NCBI GenBank assembly: GCA_905234125.1
Contig: CAJOGQ010000012.1
Location: 12,366-49,715 of the forward strand
Length of the DNA stretch: 37,350 bases
From: an uncultured Bacteroidaceae bacterium
GTDB taxonomy: Bacteria; Bacteroidota; Bacteroidia; Bacteroidales; Bacteroidaceae
Reading direction: 5' to 3'
The number at the start of each line of letters is the position of its first letter. Position 1 is the first letter of the stretch. Position numbers and translations under genes: made by a program. A model generated the notes under the pieces. The model did no database searches. It was not told the origin of the DNA and was given only the letters and a program-made list of their open reading frames with translations. Shown one piece after another: positions 9,256 to 17,003 of the stretch.

Positions 9256-10020
9256 ATGCGGATCACGATACTTGGTAGCGGAACCTCCTGCGGAGTGCCT
9301 CAGATAGGATGCACATGTGAGGTGTGTACATCGACCGACCCCAAGGACAAGCGTTTGCGCTGTTCGGCATTGGTGGAGGTGGATGGAGCGAACATCCTCA
9401 TCGACTGCGGACCCGATTTCCGCCAGCAGATGCTTGGCATCGACTTCAAGCCCCTCGATGCTGTGCTCATCACCCACGAGCATTACGACCATGTGGGCGG
9501 GCTGGATGACCTGCGTCCCTACAGCGTCTTTGGAGGCGTGAGTGTCTATGCAGAGAAGTTCTGCATGGATCATCTCATGGAGCGCATTCCTTATTGCTTT
9601 ACGCCACCCGAGAAGCGCTACCCCGGAGTGCCGGCTCTTGATCTGATGGAGATAGAACCCCACAAGCCCCTTGTCGTCAAGGGGGTGACCATCATGCCCA
9701 TCCGCGTTATGCACGCCAAACTGCCCATCGTAGGATTCCGCATCGGCAACTTCGCCTACATCACCGACATGAAGACCATTCCCGACTCCGAGCTTCCCAT
9801 GCTTGAGGGCGTCGAATACCTCATCGTGAACGGCCTGCGCCATAAAGAGCATCCCAGCCATCAGACCATTGAGGAAGCGATAGCCTTTGCCCGTCAGTTG
9901 GGCGTGAAGGAGGCATGGCTCATCCACATGAGCCACCACATCCGGCGGCATCAGCAGGAAGAGGCGTCTCTTCCTGCCGGCATCCACCTGGCCTACGACG
10001 GCGAAGTGATTAACTTCTGA
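9256..10020 (+). CDS. MBL-fold metallo-hydrolase, PhnP-like
   Basis: A 254-residue metallo-beta-lactamase-fold hydrolase. The start ILGSGTSCGVPQIGCTCEVC, with a cysteine cluster at 19, 21 and 24, is typical of the PhnP/phosphoribosyl cyclic phosphodiesterase branch. The metal motif is HEHYDHVGG (H74, H76, D78, H79). Later metal ligands fit VMHAKLPIVGFRIG...AYITDMK and LIHMSHH near the C-terminus. Family members cleave cyclic or diester phosphates, but no phn genes are nearby, so the substrate is open. It follows murB after 16 bases and is probably the last gene of that transcript; a strong hairpin follows. Confidence 0.88.
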   Translation: MRITILGSGTSCGVPQIGCTCEVCTSTDPKDKRLRCSALVEVDGANILIDCGPDFRQQMLGIDFKPLDAVLITHEHYDHVGGLDDLRPYSVFGGVSVYAEKFCMDHLMERIPYCFTPPEKRYPGVPALDLMEIEPHKPLVVKGVTIMPIRVMHAKLPIVGFRIGNFAYITDMKTIPDSELPMLEGVEYLIVNGLRHKEHPSHQTIEEAIAFARQLGVKEAWLIHMSHHIRRHQQEEASLPAGIHLAYDGEVINF

Positions 10021-10068
10021 AACAGTCCTGAAGGGAGGGCTGACGCGATGCTTGTCATGAGAAAAGAG

Positions 10069-10099
10069 AAGGGCGCGACGGAATGACCGTCACGCCCTT
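10069..10099. terminator. Bidirectional hairpin between convergent genes
   Basis: AAGGGCG...CGCCCTT with inner GACGG/CCGTC arms and an AATGA loop forms a stem of about 12 pairs with one mismatch. On the minus strand it is followed by a pyrimidine-rich CTCTTTTC tract; on the plus strand the T-run is poor. It lies between the convergent MBL hydrolase and the exported protein gene, so it likely ends both. Confidence 0.7.
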
Positions 10100-10125
10100 G
10101 CTTTATGTGTTGATGGAACTTTCGC

Positions 10126-10938
10126 CTATTTCAGACCTTCCCAGGTACCTTTGATGCGCTTGCACTGGGTGTAGAGGGAAGGGCAGTTGAAGACTTTGAA
10201 GAGATCGCCTTCGTTGACCTGGATGATCTCCACACTGCGCTGCTCGGTGTCCCATCCTTTGCCCATCATGTAGATGTACATCACGCGACCGTCGTAGAGC
10301 TGCATGTCCTGGTGCTTGTTCACGCTGGCACGCATGTTCACGGTGTAGGGATACTTGGGCGTGTAGGCGTTCTCAGGCGTGGCGCCTTCGAGCACGGCGG
10401 CTGGCAGATAGGGCTGGTAGTAGGAGTCGTTCTCCGGAGCGTAGGAGTTGGTGCCAAACTTCTCCTTGAGCTGTGAGAGCACAGAGCTGACGTTGGAGGA
10501 GTAGTTGATGAGGCGGATGCACTTCTCGCCCTCGGCGCGGTCGCGGCCGTAGATGGCCATCGCCATCGGCATCATGGCTGCGGTGCCGTAGGGGGTCTTG
10601 CCGAGGAACTCGGTGTAGAGCTCCTCAAACTCCTCGTAGTTGGAGGGAACGTTGGTGAACGTCACCATGCCGGTGGCGGCAGGGTTGTAGGTCTTGATGC
10701 TCAGCGTGCCCTTCTGCGTGTACTCGTGTCCGTTCGCTGTGTAGGATGATTCCTTGCCGGCGATTTTGGTCAGCGCGTCCATGCCTTTTTCCTTGACCTG
10801 CTTCTTGGCTTCTTTCGTGGCTTCCCGCTTCACGGCCTGCTTTCCTCTGTTGATGAGGCCCTGGATTTGTGCGTCAGCCATTGTGTTGGCGCCTGTCAGC
10901 AACACTGTCGCCACAAGCATGCGATAGAGGTTCTTCAT
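10126..10938 (-). CDS. Exported protein of unknown function
   Basis: A 270-residue protein I cannot assign with confidence. The N-terminus MKNLYRMLVATVLLTGANTMADAQ is a clear Sec signal peptide cut near ADA-Q. A lysine-rich helix follows (about residues 30-58, GKQAVKREATKEAKKQVKEKG), which could contact membrane or nucleic acid. The rest is a mixed domain with many aromatic residues, including YEEFEELYTEF and YDGRVMYIYMMGKGW. It lies 25 bases after the oadB stop on the same strand and could be read through from the decarboxylase operon. No cysteine lipobox is present, so it is probably periplasmic. Confidence 0.75.
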   Translation of the reverse strand: MKNLYRMLVATVLLTGANTMADAQIQGLINRGKQAVKREATKEAKKQVKEKGMDALTKIAGKESSYTANGHEYTQKGTLSIKTYNPAATGMVTFTNVPSNYEEFEELYTEFLGKTPYGTAAMMPMAMAIYGRDRAEGEKCIRLINYSSNVSSVLSQLKEKFGTNSYAPENDSYYQPYLPAAVLEGATPENAYTPKYPYTVNMRASVNKHQDMQLYDGRVMYIYMMGKGWDTEQRSVEIIQVNEGDLFKVFNCPSLYTQCKRIKGTWEGLK

Positions 10939-10963
10939 ATATAATAATAAATAATGTGTAGTT

Positions 10964-12226
10964 TTACAATGTCATGTTCTGCAAGAAGGAGATGAGCACA
11001 CCTGCTGCGACGGCTGAACCAATCACGCCAGAGACGTTGGACGACATGCAGTAGTTGAGCACGTGGTTCTTGGGGTCGTACTTGGTGCTGATTTCGTTGC
11101 ACACACGGCTGGCCATCGGAACGGCTGAAAGACCGGTGGCACCAATGAGCGGATTGATCTTCTTCTTGGAGAAGAGGTTGGTGATCTTCACCATACAGAT
11201 GCCCGATGCGATGGAGAGGCCGAATGCGAAGAATCCGCCGACCACGATACCGATTGTCGTCCAGTTGAGGAAGGCCTGCACAGTCATTGTTGCACCTACG
11301 CAGAGCCCCAAGAATACTGTAGCTGTATTCATGATGGAGTTGGAGATGGTGTCGAACAGACGGCCTGTGTCTGAACCGATTTCCTTCAAGAGGTTACCGA
11401 ACATGAGCATGCCGATGAGCGAAACGGCTGATGGCACGAGGAGCGCCACGATGGTGGTCACGGCGATGGGGAAGATAATCTTGATGACCTTCTCGTTCTT
11501 CATTTTCTGACCAGAGGGATAGAGCTTGTCCTGCTCCTTCATGTTGATGCGCAGTTCCTTCTCAGAGCAGAGCATCTTCACCACGAGTGGGATGATGACG
11601 GGCACGAGCGCCATGTAGGAGTAGGCTGCGATGGCGATAGGAGCCAGGAGGTGAGGAGCCAGCTTGATGGTCGTGAAGATGGCGGTAGGACCGTCAGCAC
11701 CACCGATGATGCCGAGCGATGCGGCCTCCTTGATGTTGAACTGGCCGGATGCCACAGCGATGATGAGCACTGCGAAGATACCCATCTGTGCGGCGGCACC
11801 GAAGATGGACAGACGCAGGTTGCGGAGCATGGGGCCGAAGTCGGTCAGCGCACCCACACCCATGAAAATCACAGGAGGCAGGAAGCCCGTCTTGATGAGC
11901 ATGTAGTAGAGGAAGTTCATCAGTCCGAGATCGTGCGCAATCTGAGGGAGCGACATCTCCCAGATGTTCTCTGCCAGCACTTTGCCCGATGCATCGACTA
12001 TGCGTCCAGCCTCGTCGGCCTGATACACGCCCATGTCGCCACCAGGGAAGTTGGCAATCAGCACACCGAAGGCGATAGGGATGAGCAGCAGGGGCTCGAA
12101 GTGCTTGACAATGCCGAGGTACAGGAGCACGAAGGCCAGCAAGTACATGATAAGATAGGTACCGTTGGCCGCGATGATGTCGCTGAACGCGGTCATCTGG
12201 TACACGTTATTGAGTATTTCTTCCAT
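10964..12226 (-). CDS. oadB: Oxaloacetate decarboxylase beta subunit (Na+ pump)
   Basis: Integral membrane subunit that couples decarboxylation of carboxybiotin to Na+ export. The 420 residues form roughly ten hydrophobic segments. The family signature GIIGGADGPTAIFTTIKLAPHLL is at about residue 172, with the aspartate proposed to bind Na+, and a second conserved block reads GATGLSAVPMASRV near residue 362. A soluble insertion (about residues 63-95, GVYQADEAGRIVDASGK) seems typical of the Bacteroidetes version. The start codon is 2 bases after the oadA stop, so tight coupling is expected. Confidence 0.93.
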   Translation of the reverse strand: MEEILNNVYQMTAFSDIIAANGTYLIMYLLAFVLLYLGIVKHFEPLLLIPIAFGVLIANFPGGDMGVYQADEAGRIVDASGKVLAENIWEMSLPQIAHDLGLMNFLYYMLIKTGFLPPVIFMGVGALTDFGPMLRNLRLSIFGAAAQMGIFAVLIIAVASGQFNIKEAASLGIIGGADGPTAIFTTIKLAPHLLAPIAIAAYSYMALVPVIIPLVVKMLCSEKELRINMKEQDKLYPSGQKMKNEKVIKIIFPIAVTTIVALLVPSAVSLIGMLMFGNLLKEIGSDTGRLFDTISNSIMNTATVFLGLCVGATMTVQAFLNWTTIGIVVGGFFAFGLSIASGICMVKITNLFSKKKINPLIGATGLSAVPMASRVCNEISTKYDPKNHVLNYCMSSNVSGVIGSAVAAGVLISFLQNMTL

Positions 12227-12228
12227 AA

Positions 12229-14085
12229 TTAAGCCATTTTCATGATTGGGTCATCTTCTTCCACTGAGTCGCCTGAGTTGACGAGGATGGCAGTGATAGT
12301 GCCCGCCTTGTCAGCACGGATGGCGTTGAAGGTCTTCATGGCCTCGATGTAGCCAAGTGTGTCGCCTGCCTGAACCGTGTCGCCCACCTTCACAGGAGTC
12401 TCAGAATTATCCTTCACGAGGTAGAACTTACCCTCCAGTGGAGCCACGATGTCTTCGCCTTCACTGGCTGGAGCGGCGGCAGCGGGTGCTGCACCTGCTG
12501 CTGGAGCTGCTGGAACAGCATCACCGTATGCGATTTCCACCTTGTAGTTCACGCCGTTCACCTGAACCGTCACGCTCTTAGGACCTTCACCTGCAGGAGC
12601 AGCGGCAGGAGCGTTCTTGGCAGCCTTACGCTTGGCGAGGTCAGCCTCGAAGTCAGCCTTGGCCTTACCACTCTTGTAGGCACGATACTGCTCTGGGTGC
12701 ATGGCGAGTTCGAAGAGCTCCTCATCGTCCTCACCGAGTTCCCAACCGTTCTGCTTCATTTCCTCGCGGAACTCGTCGAGCTTGTCGGGGAAGTAAGACT
12801 GTGGGTCTTGGGTCTCGAACTCACGACCCTGTTCTTTGGCCATCTCCACGAGTTCAGGAGCTACAGGACCAGGCAACTGACCGGCCTTGCCGAGAATCAT
12901 GTCCCAGATGGTGTCGGCAATCATGCTCCAGCGAGCTTTGCCCTTCTCCATCTGCATCACGTTCATCAGCGCGAGGTTCTTCACATACTGAGAGAATGGC
13001 GTCACGAGGCAGGGATAACCCACCTTTGGCCATACGTAAGCCACCTCGTCGAAGAGCTTGATGAGCAGGTCGTCAGTGGTCAACTCAGGCTGATTGTTCT
13101 TCACCTTCCACTTGTTGAGCGACTTGAGGTTGTCCTCGAGGTCTGTCATCAGCGAACCCATCATGCCACCAGGCAGACCTGGTTTCACGAGCAGAGAGTT
13201 GTTGATGTGGTTGAGGTCGGGGATGTAGTAGCCGAGGAAGTCGTCGCACATCTCTTGAATCTGAGTGCGCACCTCCATGTAGGCTGCCATATTGATCTCC
13301 TTTACCTTGAAACCGGCATCCTTCAACATCTCCTGCACGGCGATGATGTCAGCATGACCCGTACCCCAAGAGAGAGGAGACATGCCTGTATCTACATAGT
13401 CACAACCAGCGTTGCAGACCTCAAGGATGCTGGCCATGTTGAAACCTGGACCAGCGTGAGAGTGATACTGCACAACGATGTCAGGATTGATTTTCTTGAT
13501 GCCCTCAACAATTTTGCCGAGCGACACTGGACGGCCGATACCTGCCATATCCTTCAAGCAGATTTCGTCAGCACCAGCTTCGATGAACTGCTTAGCCAAG
13601 TTCACGTAGTACTCAACAGTGTGGATAGGGGAGTAGGTGATGCAAAGCGCAGCCTGGGCAATCATGCCTGCCTCCTTCGAATACTTGATGGAAGGAATCA
13701 CGTTGCGTGGGTCGTTCAGACCGCAGAAAATACGGGTGATGTCAGTACCCTGAGCCTTCTTCACCTTGTAGAAGAGTTTGCGCACATCCTTTGGCACTGG
13801 GCTCATGCGCAGACCATTCAGTGCTCGGTCGAGCATGTGGGTCTGAATGCCAGCCTCATGGAAAGGCTTTGTCCATTCGCGTACTGATTTGTTTGGGTTC
13901 TCTCCGTAGAGGAGGTTCACCTGCTCGAAACCGCCACCGTTTGTCTCGACACGGTCGAAACATCCCATCTTGATGATGGCCGGAGCCACTTTAACGAGTT
14001 GGTCCACACGAGGCTGATACTTACCAGCACTCTGCCACATGTCGCGGAAGACCAACGAGAACTTCACTTCTTTTGCTTTTGCCAT
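12229..14085 (-). CDS. oadA: Oxaloacetate decarboxylase alpha subunit with biotin domain
   Basis: Carboxyltransferase plus biotin carrier in one 618-residue chain. Residues 10-300 form the TIM-barrel carboxyltransferase: Asp15, the carboxylated-lysine candidate K178 (EICLKDMAG) and the metal-binding pair H208/H210 (YHSHAGPG). A conserved carboxylase domain follows. An Ala/Pro-rich linker (about 490-545) leads to a biotinyl domain with EAMKT, where K584 is the biotin site. The usual RDxHQS motif is RDMWQS here, a Trp replacing His, apparently a trait of this Bacteroidetes branch. It lies between oadG and oadB. The related methylmalonyl-CoA decarboxylase or pyruvate carboxylase B cannot be fully excluded by eye. 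Confidence 0.9.
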   Translation of the reverse strand: MAKAKEVKFSLVFRDMWQSAGKYQPRVDQLVKVAPAIIKMGCFDRVETNGGGFEQVNLLYGENPNKSVREWTKPFHEAGIQTHMLDRALNGLRMSPVPKDVRKLFYKVKKAQGTDITRIFCGLNDPRNVIPSIKYSKEAGMIAQAALCITYSPIHTVEYYVNLAKQFIEAGADEICLKDMAGIGRPVSLGKIVEGIKKINPDIVVQYHSHAGPGFNMASILEVCNAGCDYVDTGMSPLSWGTGHADIIAVQEMLKDAGFKVKEINMAAYMEVRTQIQEMCDDFLGYYIPDLNHINNSLLVKPGLPGGMMGSLMTDLEDNLKSLNKWKVKNNQPELTTDDLLIKLFDEVAYVWPKVGYPCLVTPFSQYVKNLALMNVMQMEKGKARWSMIADTIWDMILGKAGQLPGPVAPELVEMAKEQGREFETQDPQSYFPDKLDEFREEMKQNGWELGEDDEELFELAMHPEQYRAYKSGKAKADFEADLAKRKAAKNAPAAAPAGEGPKSVTVQVNGVNYKVEIAYGDAVPAAPAAGAAPAAAAPASEGEDIVAPLEGKFYLVKDNSETPVKVGDTVQAGDTLGYIEAMKTFNAIRADKAGTITAILVNSGDSVEEDDPIMKMA

Positions 14086-14109
14086 ATCTTTGTAATACTT
14101 ATTATTTGT

Positions 14110-14379
14110 TTACAACTTGGTGATTTTTGTTGCACGACCCTTGCCACCCGTGATTTGGCTGATGGTGGCGTCGATGATAGCCTTAGTGTTTGCGTCGATG
14201 CTGTTGATGGCCTTGGCAACAGGAAGTGCCTTCTTGGCCACACTCTCTTCGGGCGCCCACTTGTTCACTGCCCAGATGAGCAATTTGCCGAGATTGATCA
14301 CAATGAGCAATACGAGGAACACTGTGACCATACCGACAATCAGGAGCTGCAAAGCCCCATAAATGTCATTTGTAATCAT
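14110..14379 (-). CDS. oadG: Oxaloacetate decarboxylase gamma subunit
   Basis: A small 89-residue assembly subunit that holds the alpha subunit on the membrane beta subunit. One transmembrane helix covers about residues 9-33 (LQLLIVGMVTVFLVLLIVINLG), followed by a short polar tail. Identification rests on size, topology, the GMxxVFxxL pattern and its position 24 bases before oadA. It is the first gene of the oadGAB operon, with a promoter element 43-50 bases upstream. Confidence 0.85.
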   Translation of the reverse strand: MITNDIYGALQLLIVGMVTVFLVLLIVINLGKLLIWAVNKWAPEESVAKKALPVAKAINSIDANTKAIIDATISQITGGKGRATKITKL

Positions 14380-14421
14380 ATAATCCGAATTTATTTAATC
14401 TTTCTACGTTAAAAAACGCTG

Positions 14422-14429
14422 CAAATGTA
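14422..14429 (-). promoter_or_regulatory. Bacteroidetes -7 element for oadGAB
   Basis: TACATTTG on the minus strand fits TAnnTTTG. The predicted leader before oadG is about 35-40 bases and AT-rich. No clear -33 element is seen. Confidence 0.55.
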
Positions 14430-14543
14430 CGAATAATTTTCCACATATTTATATTATAAGGAACCTTTTTTTCGAAATGAGGGAAAAATTGTATAACCTT
14501 TGCTCATCCTCTTCATCTTCAGTTGCATTTTTCACTCAAAAAA

Positions 14544-14575
14544 TTTTGTACTCTCTTGACTTATTCGTACCTTTG
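14544..14575 (+). promoter_or_regulatory. Canonical promoter of the corA leader
   Basis: TTTTG (14544-14548) is a -33 element and TACCTTTG (14568-14575) is a -7 element, with exactly 19 bases between. This is as good a Bacteroidetes promoter as the window holds. The start site should be near 14580, about 190 bases before corA, so a long structured leader RNA is made. Confidence 0.8.
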
Positions 14576-14641
14576 CACCCGATTTCGAGGTGGAAGCCTT
14601 GAGTCGAACAGAAAAGAGAGTATTAACTAATAGAAACAACT

Positions 14642-14683
14642 ATGGACGATTATCCGGCGAATAGTATGAAGTGCCTGGGATAA
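14642..14683 (+). CDS. Putative 13-codon leader peptide upstream of corA
   Basis: ATG GAC GAT TAT CCG begins an ORF that encodes MDDYPANSMKCLG and ends in TAA at 14681-14683. The stop codon overlaps the first bases of the terminator 5' arm (14682-14689), so a ribosome finishing this ORF would cover that arm. Two aspartates and a proline right after the start resemble, in composition only, the acidic/proline Mg2+-sensing leader peptide MgtL of E. coli. No strong ribosome binding site is visible, which is common in this phylum. Coding is inferred from position, not proven. Confidence 0.4.
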   Translation: MDDYPANSMKCLG

Positions 14684-14731
14684 GACTCACCTCTCACGCG
14701 GAGTTGCCATGAGTCTTTGCCCCACTTTTTT
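14671..14731 (+). terminator. Intrinsic terminator upstream of corA
   Basis: The central stem is AAGACTCA (14682-14689) with TGAGTCTT (14710-14717), eight perfect pairs. It extends through a 2x2 internal loop to GGG (14677-14679) with CCC (14720-14722), then GTG (14671-14673) with CAC (14723-14725). T6 follows directly at 14726-14731. It lies between the promoter and the corA start, so it would stop transcription before corA unless disrupted. Confidence 0.72.
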
Positions 14732-14771
14732 ATTGTTCACAATCAGACAAGAAGCAAAGGTTCAAACAACA

Positions 14772-15698
14772 ATGCGAACATTCTGGAATTTTAATGGCGG
14801 CATCAAGCACATTGATGCGTGGGAGCCAAATTGCTGGGTGCAGGTGACGTGCCCAGTGGATGACGATAGAGAGTTTTTGGAGCAGGAACTCGGCATGCCC
14901 GACTACTTCATGGATGACGTGGCAGACGCTGAAGAGCGTGCGCGTTATGATATGGATGAGGGTTGGCTGATGATTATCATGCGTATTCCTCACCTGAAGA
15001 GCGTCTCGTCGCGGAGTCCTTATACCACTATCCCGTTGGGTATCGTGGTCAAAGGAGACAAGATCATTACTATCTGCAATCAGGAGACGCGTATGATGCT
15101 CGATTTTGTGAATCATCAGATGCGTCGTGCGGAGGGTTTCACCGATGCGGCAGATTTGGTGTTCAGGGTCTTCTTGAGCGCTTCGGTGTGGTATTTGAAG
15201 TATCTGAAGCAGGTGAATGGCATCATTGAGAAGGCGAAACGCGACCTCGACAAGCATATCGATAATAAGGATTTGGTGAATCTCTCACGATTGCAGGATT
15301 CGCTCACTTACTTTGGCACGTCCATTCGTGGCAATGAGTCGCTGTTGAGCAAGTTGAAGTTCCGTTTGCCTGTCGATGAACTGGATGCCGAACTCATCGA
15401 GGACGTGAACATCGAGATGAATCAGGCGCGTGAGACGACAGCCATCTACATCAACATCCTCGACTCAACGATGGACACCTACGCGAACATTATAAATAAT
15501 AATATGAATACGGTGATGCGACTGCTGACGTCGCTGAACATGATAATCCTCTTTCCCACGTTCATTACGTCGATGTTTGGTATGAACCTCATCAACGGAA
15601 TGGAGGGGTGGAAAATGGGCTTTCCCATCGCTATTGTTGCCTGTGTGGTGTGCACTGCCGTATCGTTGTGGTGGTTCAGACGGAAGAAGTGGCTGTGA
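14772..15698 (+). CDS. corA: CorA-family Mg2+/divalent cation transporter
   Basis: A 308-residue inner-membrane channel-type transporter. A long cytoplasmic N-terminal domain with a coiled-coil stalk (about 130-245) is followed by two C-terminal transmembrane helices. The selectivity motif GMN is at residues 270-272, and the protein ends in a basic RRKKWL tail. I chose the ATG at 14772 because an in-frame ATG at 14709 lies within the upstream terminator hairpin. Members carry Mg2+, Co2+ or Ni2+, and the substrate here is not determined. The leader suggests control by early transcription termination. Confidence 0.92.
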   Translation: MRTFWNFNGGIKHIDAWEPNCWVQVTCPVDDDREFLEQELGMPDYFMDDVADAEERARYDMDEGWLMIIMRIPHLKSVSSRSPYTTIPLGIVVKGDKIITICNQETRMMLDFVNHQMRRAEGFTDAADLVFRVFLSASVWYLKYLKQVNGIIEKAKRDLDKHIDNKDLVNLSRLQDSLTYFGTSIRGNESLLSKLKFRLPVDELDAELIEDVNIEMNQARETTAIYINILDSTMDTYANIINNNMNTVMRLLTSLNMIILFPTFITSMFGMNLINGMEGWKMGFPIAIVACVVCTAVSLWWFRRKKWL

Positions 15699-15869
15699 AT
15701 GTCTTTAGTGGGGTCGCTTTGTACATTAAAGGTTGCAAAATGCCGTTGTACATGCTCTTTTTTGTTCTTTTTGTCATAAAACATGCTCAGGATGCGTTCT
15801 CTTTTACTTATTATTAGTAAATTTGCCACGCAAAACGGTAAAAACATTTTTTTAGGGCAATAAGTTCCC

Positions 15870-15877
15870 GTACTTTG
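15870..15877 (+). promoter_or_regulatory. Possible -7 element for serC-serA
   Basis: GTACTTTG is one base short of the TAnnTTTG spacing (TA-C-TTTG). A T-rich stretch lies about 20 bases upstream. It is 37 bases before the serC ATG and is the only candidate in the 15699-15913 gap, which otherwise shows only a weak TGTACA inverted pair (15721, 15753) near a T-rich tract. Confidence 0.4.
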
Positions 15878-15913
15878 TATGGTAATATCACTTATCTAAC
15901 AATAATAAACAAG

Positions 15914-16981
15914 ATGAAAAAGTACAATTTCAATGCAGGGCCTTCTATCCTTCCTCGCGAAGTGATTGAGCAGACTGCACAGGCTTGTCTTGATTTCAAT
16001 GGTTCAGGACTCTCTCTGATGGAGATTAGCCACCGCGCAAAGGATTTTCAACCAGTAGTTGATGAGGCAGTAGCACTCTTCAAGGAACTTCTCGACATTC
16101 CAGAGGGTTACTCCGTGCTCTTCCTTGGTGGCGGTGCAAGCCTTGAGTTCTGCATGGTTCCTTACAACTTCCTCGAGAAGAAGGCAGCCTACCTGAACAC
16201 GGGTGTATGGGCTACGAAGGCCGAGAAGGAAGCCAAGGCATTTGGTGAGGTGGTGGAAGTCGCTTCTTCTGCCGACAAGAACTTCACTTACATTCCACGC
16301 AATTTCGAGATTCCAGCCGACGCTGACTATCTCCACATCACGACCAACAACACCATCTATGGTACTGAGCTTCGCGAAGATCTCGACTCTCCAATCCCTG
16401 TGATTGCCGACATGTCTTCCGACATCTTCAGCCGTCCTATTGACGTGAGCAAATATGCTCTCATCTATGGTGGAGCTCAAAAGAACCTCGCTATGGCAGG
16501 TCTCACCTTTGTCATTGTGAAGGAAGATGCTCTTGGCAAGGTTTCCCGTCACATTCCAACGATGCTCGACTATCGCACTCACGTGAAGAAGGGTTCTATG
16601 TTCAACACTCCTCCTGTGGTGCCTATCTATTCTGCCCTGATGAACCTCCGCTACATGAAGGCTCATGGTGGTGTGAAGGCCATGCAGAAGTTGGCTGAAC
16701 AGCGTGCTGAAATCGTTTATGCCGAGATTGACCGCAACAAACTTTTTGTTGGTACAGCTGAGGAGGACAGCCGTTCGCTCATGAACCTCACTTTCGTTCT
16801 GAAGCCAGAGTATCAGGAATTGCAGGACGAGTTCTTGAAGTTCGCCACTTCTCAGGGTATGGTTGGTGTGAAGGGTCATCGCGACGTTGGTGGTTTCCGT
16901 GCTTCTTGCTACAACGCCATGAGTATCGAAGGCGTTCAGGCACTTGTGAAGTGCATGCAGGAGTTTGAGGCTCAACACTAA
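15914..16981 (+). CDS. serC: Phosphoserine aminotransferase
   Basis: PLP enzyme converting 3-phosphohydroxypyruvate and glutamate to phosphoserine; it also serves the PLP pathway. The chosen ATG at 15914 gives 355 residues starting [14 protein letters not shown], the normal family start; an upstream ATG at 15875 overlaps the promoter. The PLP lysine is K190 in YGGAQKN. The phosphate-binding GGGASLEF lies near residue 73, and the C-terminal [15 protein letters not shown] contains substrate-binding residues. serA follows after 22 bases. Confidence 0.96.
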   Translation: MKKYNFNAGPSILPREVIEQTAQACLDFNGSGLSLMEISHRAKDFQPVVDEAVALFKELLDIPEGYSVLFLGGGASLEFCMVPYNFLEKKAAYLNTGVWATKAEKEAKAFGEVVEVASSADKNFTYIPRNFEIPADADYLHITTNNTIYGTELREDLDSPIPVIADMSSDIFSRPIDVSKYALIYGGAQKNLAMAGLTFVIVKEDALGKVSRHIPTMLDYRTHVKKGSMFNTPPVVPIYSALMNLRYMKAHGGVKAMQKLAEQRAEIVYAEIDRNKLFVGTAEEDSRSLMNLTFVLKPEYQELQDEFLKFATSQGMVGVKGHRDVGGFRASCYNAMSIEGVQALVKCMQEFEAQH

Positions 16982-17003
16982 TAAACTTTCAACTTGAAAA
17001 AAT

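Larger units (their letters stand above)
14580..14771 (+). promoter_or_regulatory. corA leader RNA with attenuator-like alternative pairings
   Basis: The leader can fold in two exclusive ways. TGAGTC at 14600-14605 (helped by GAGG at 14587-14590) can pair with GACTCA at 14684-14689 and CCTC at 14690-14693. The same GACTCA segment is the 5' arm of the terminator stem at 14682-14717. Between them lies a small hairpin, ACTAT (14639-14643) with ATAGT (14661-14665), which encloses the start codon of a 13-codon ORF. This is the layout of a transcription attenuator or riboswitch. I do not recognise a known class by eye. Confidence 0.6.

Noticed and set aside
14709-14771. Upstream ATG at 14709 as the corA start
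   Set aside because: It lies in the terminator hairpin and adds 21 residues not typical of CorA; the ATG at 14772 fits the family start.
14580-14771. Known M-box or NiCo riboswitch
   Set aside because: I could not match the conserved blocks of either class; kept as an unclassified leader.
15699-15780. Terminator after corA (TGTACA inverted pair followed by T6)
   Set aside because: The stem is only six pairs with a 21-base loop and the T-run is offset from it; too weak to call.
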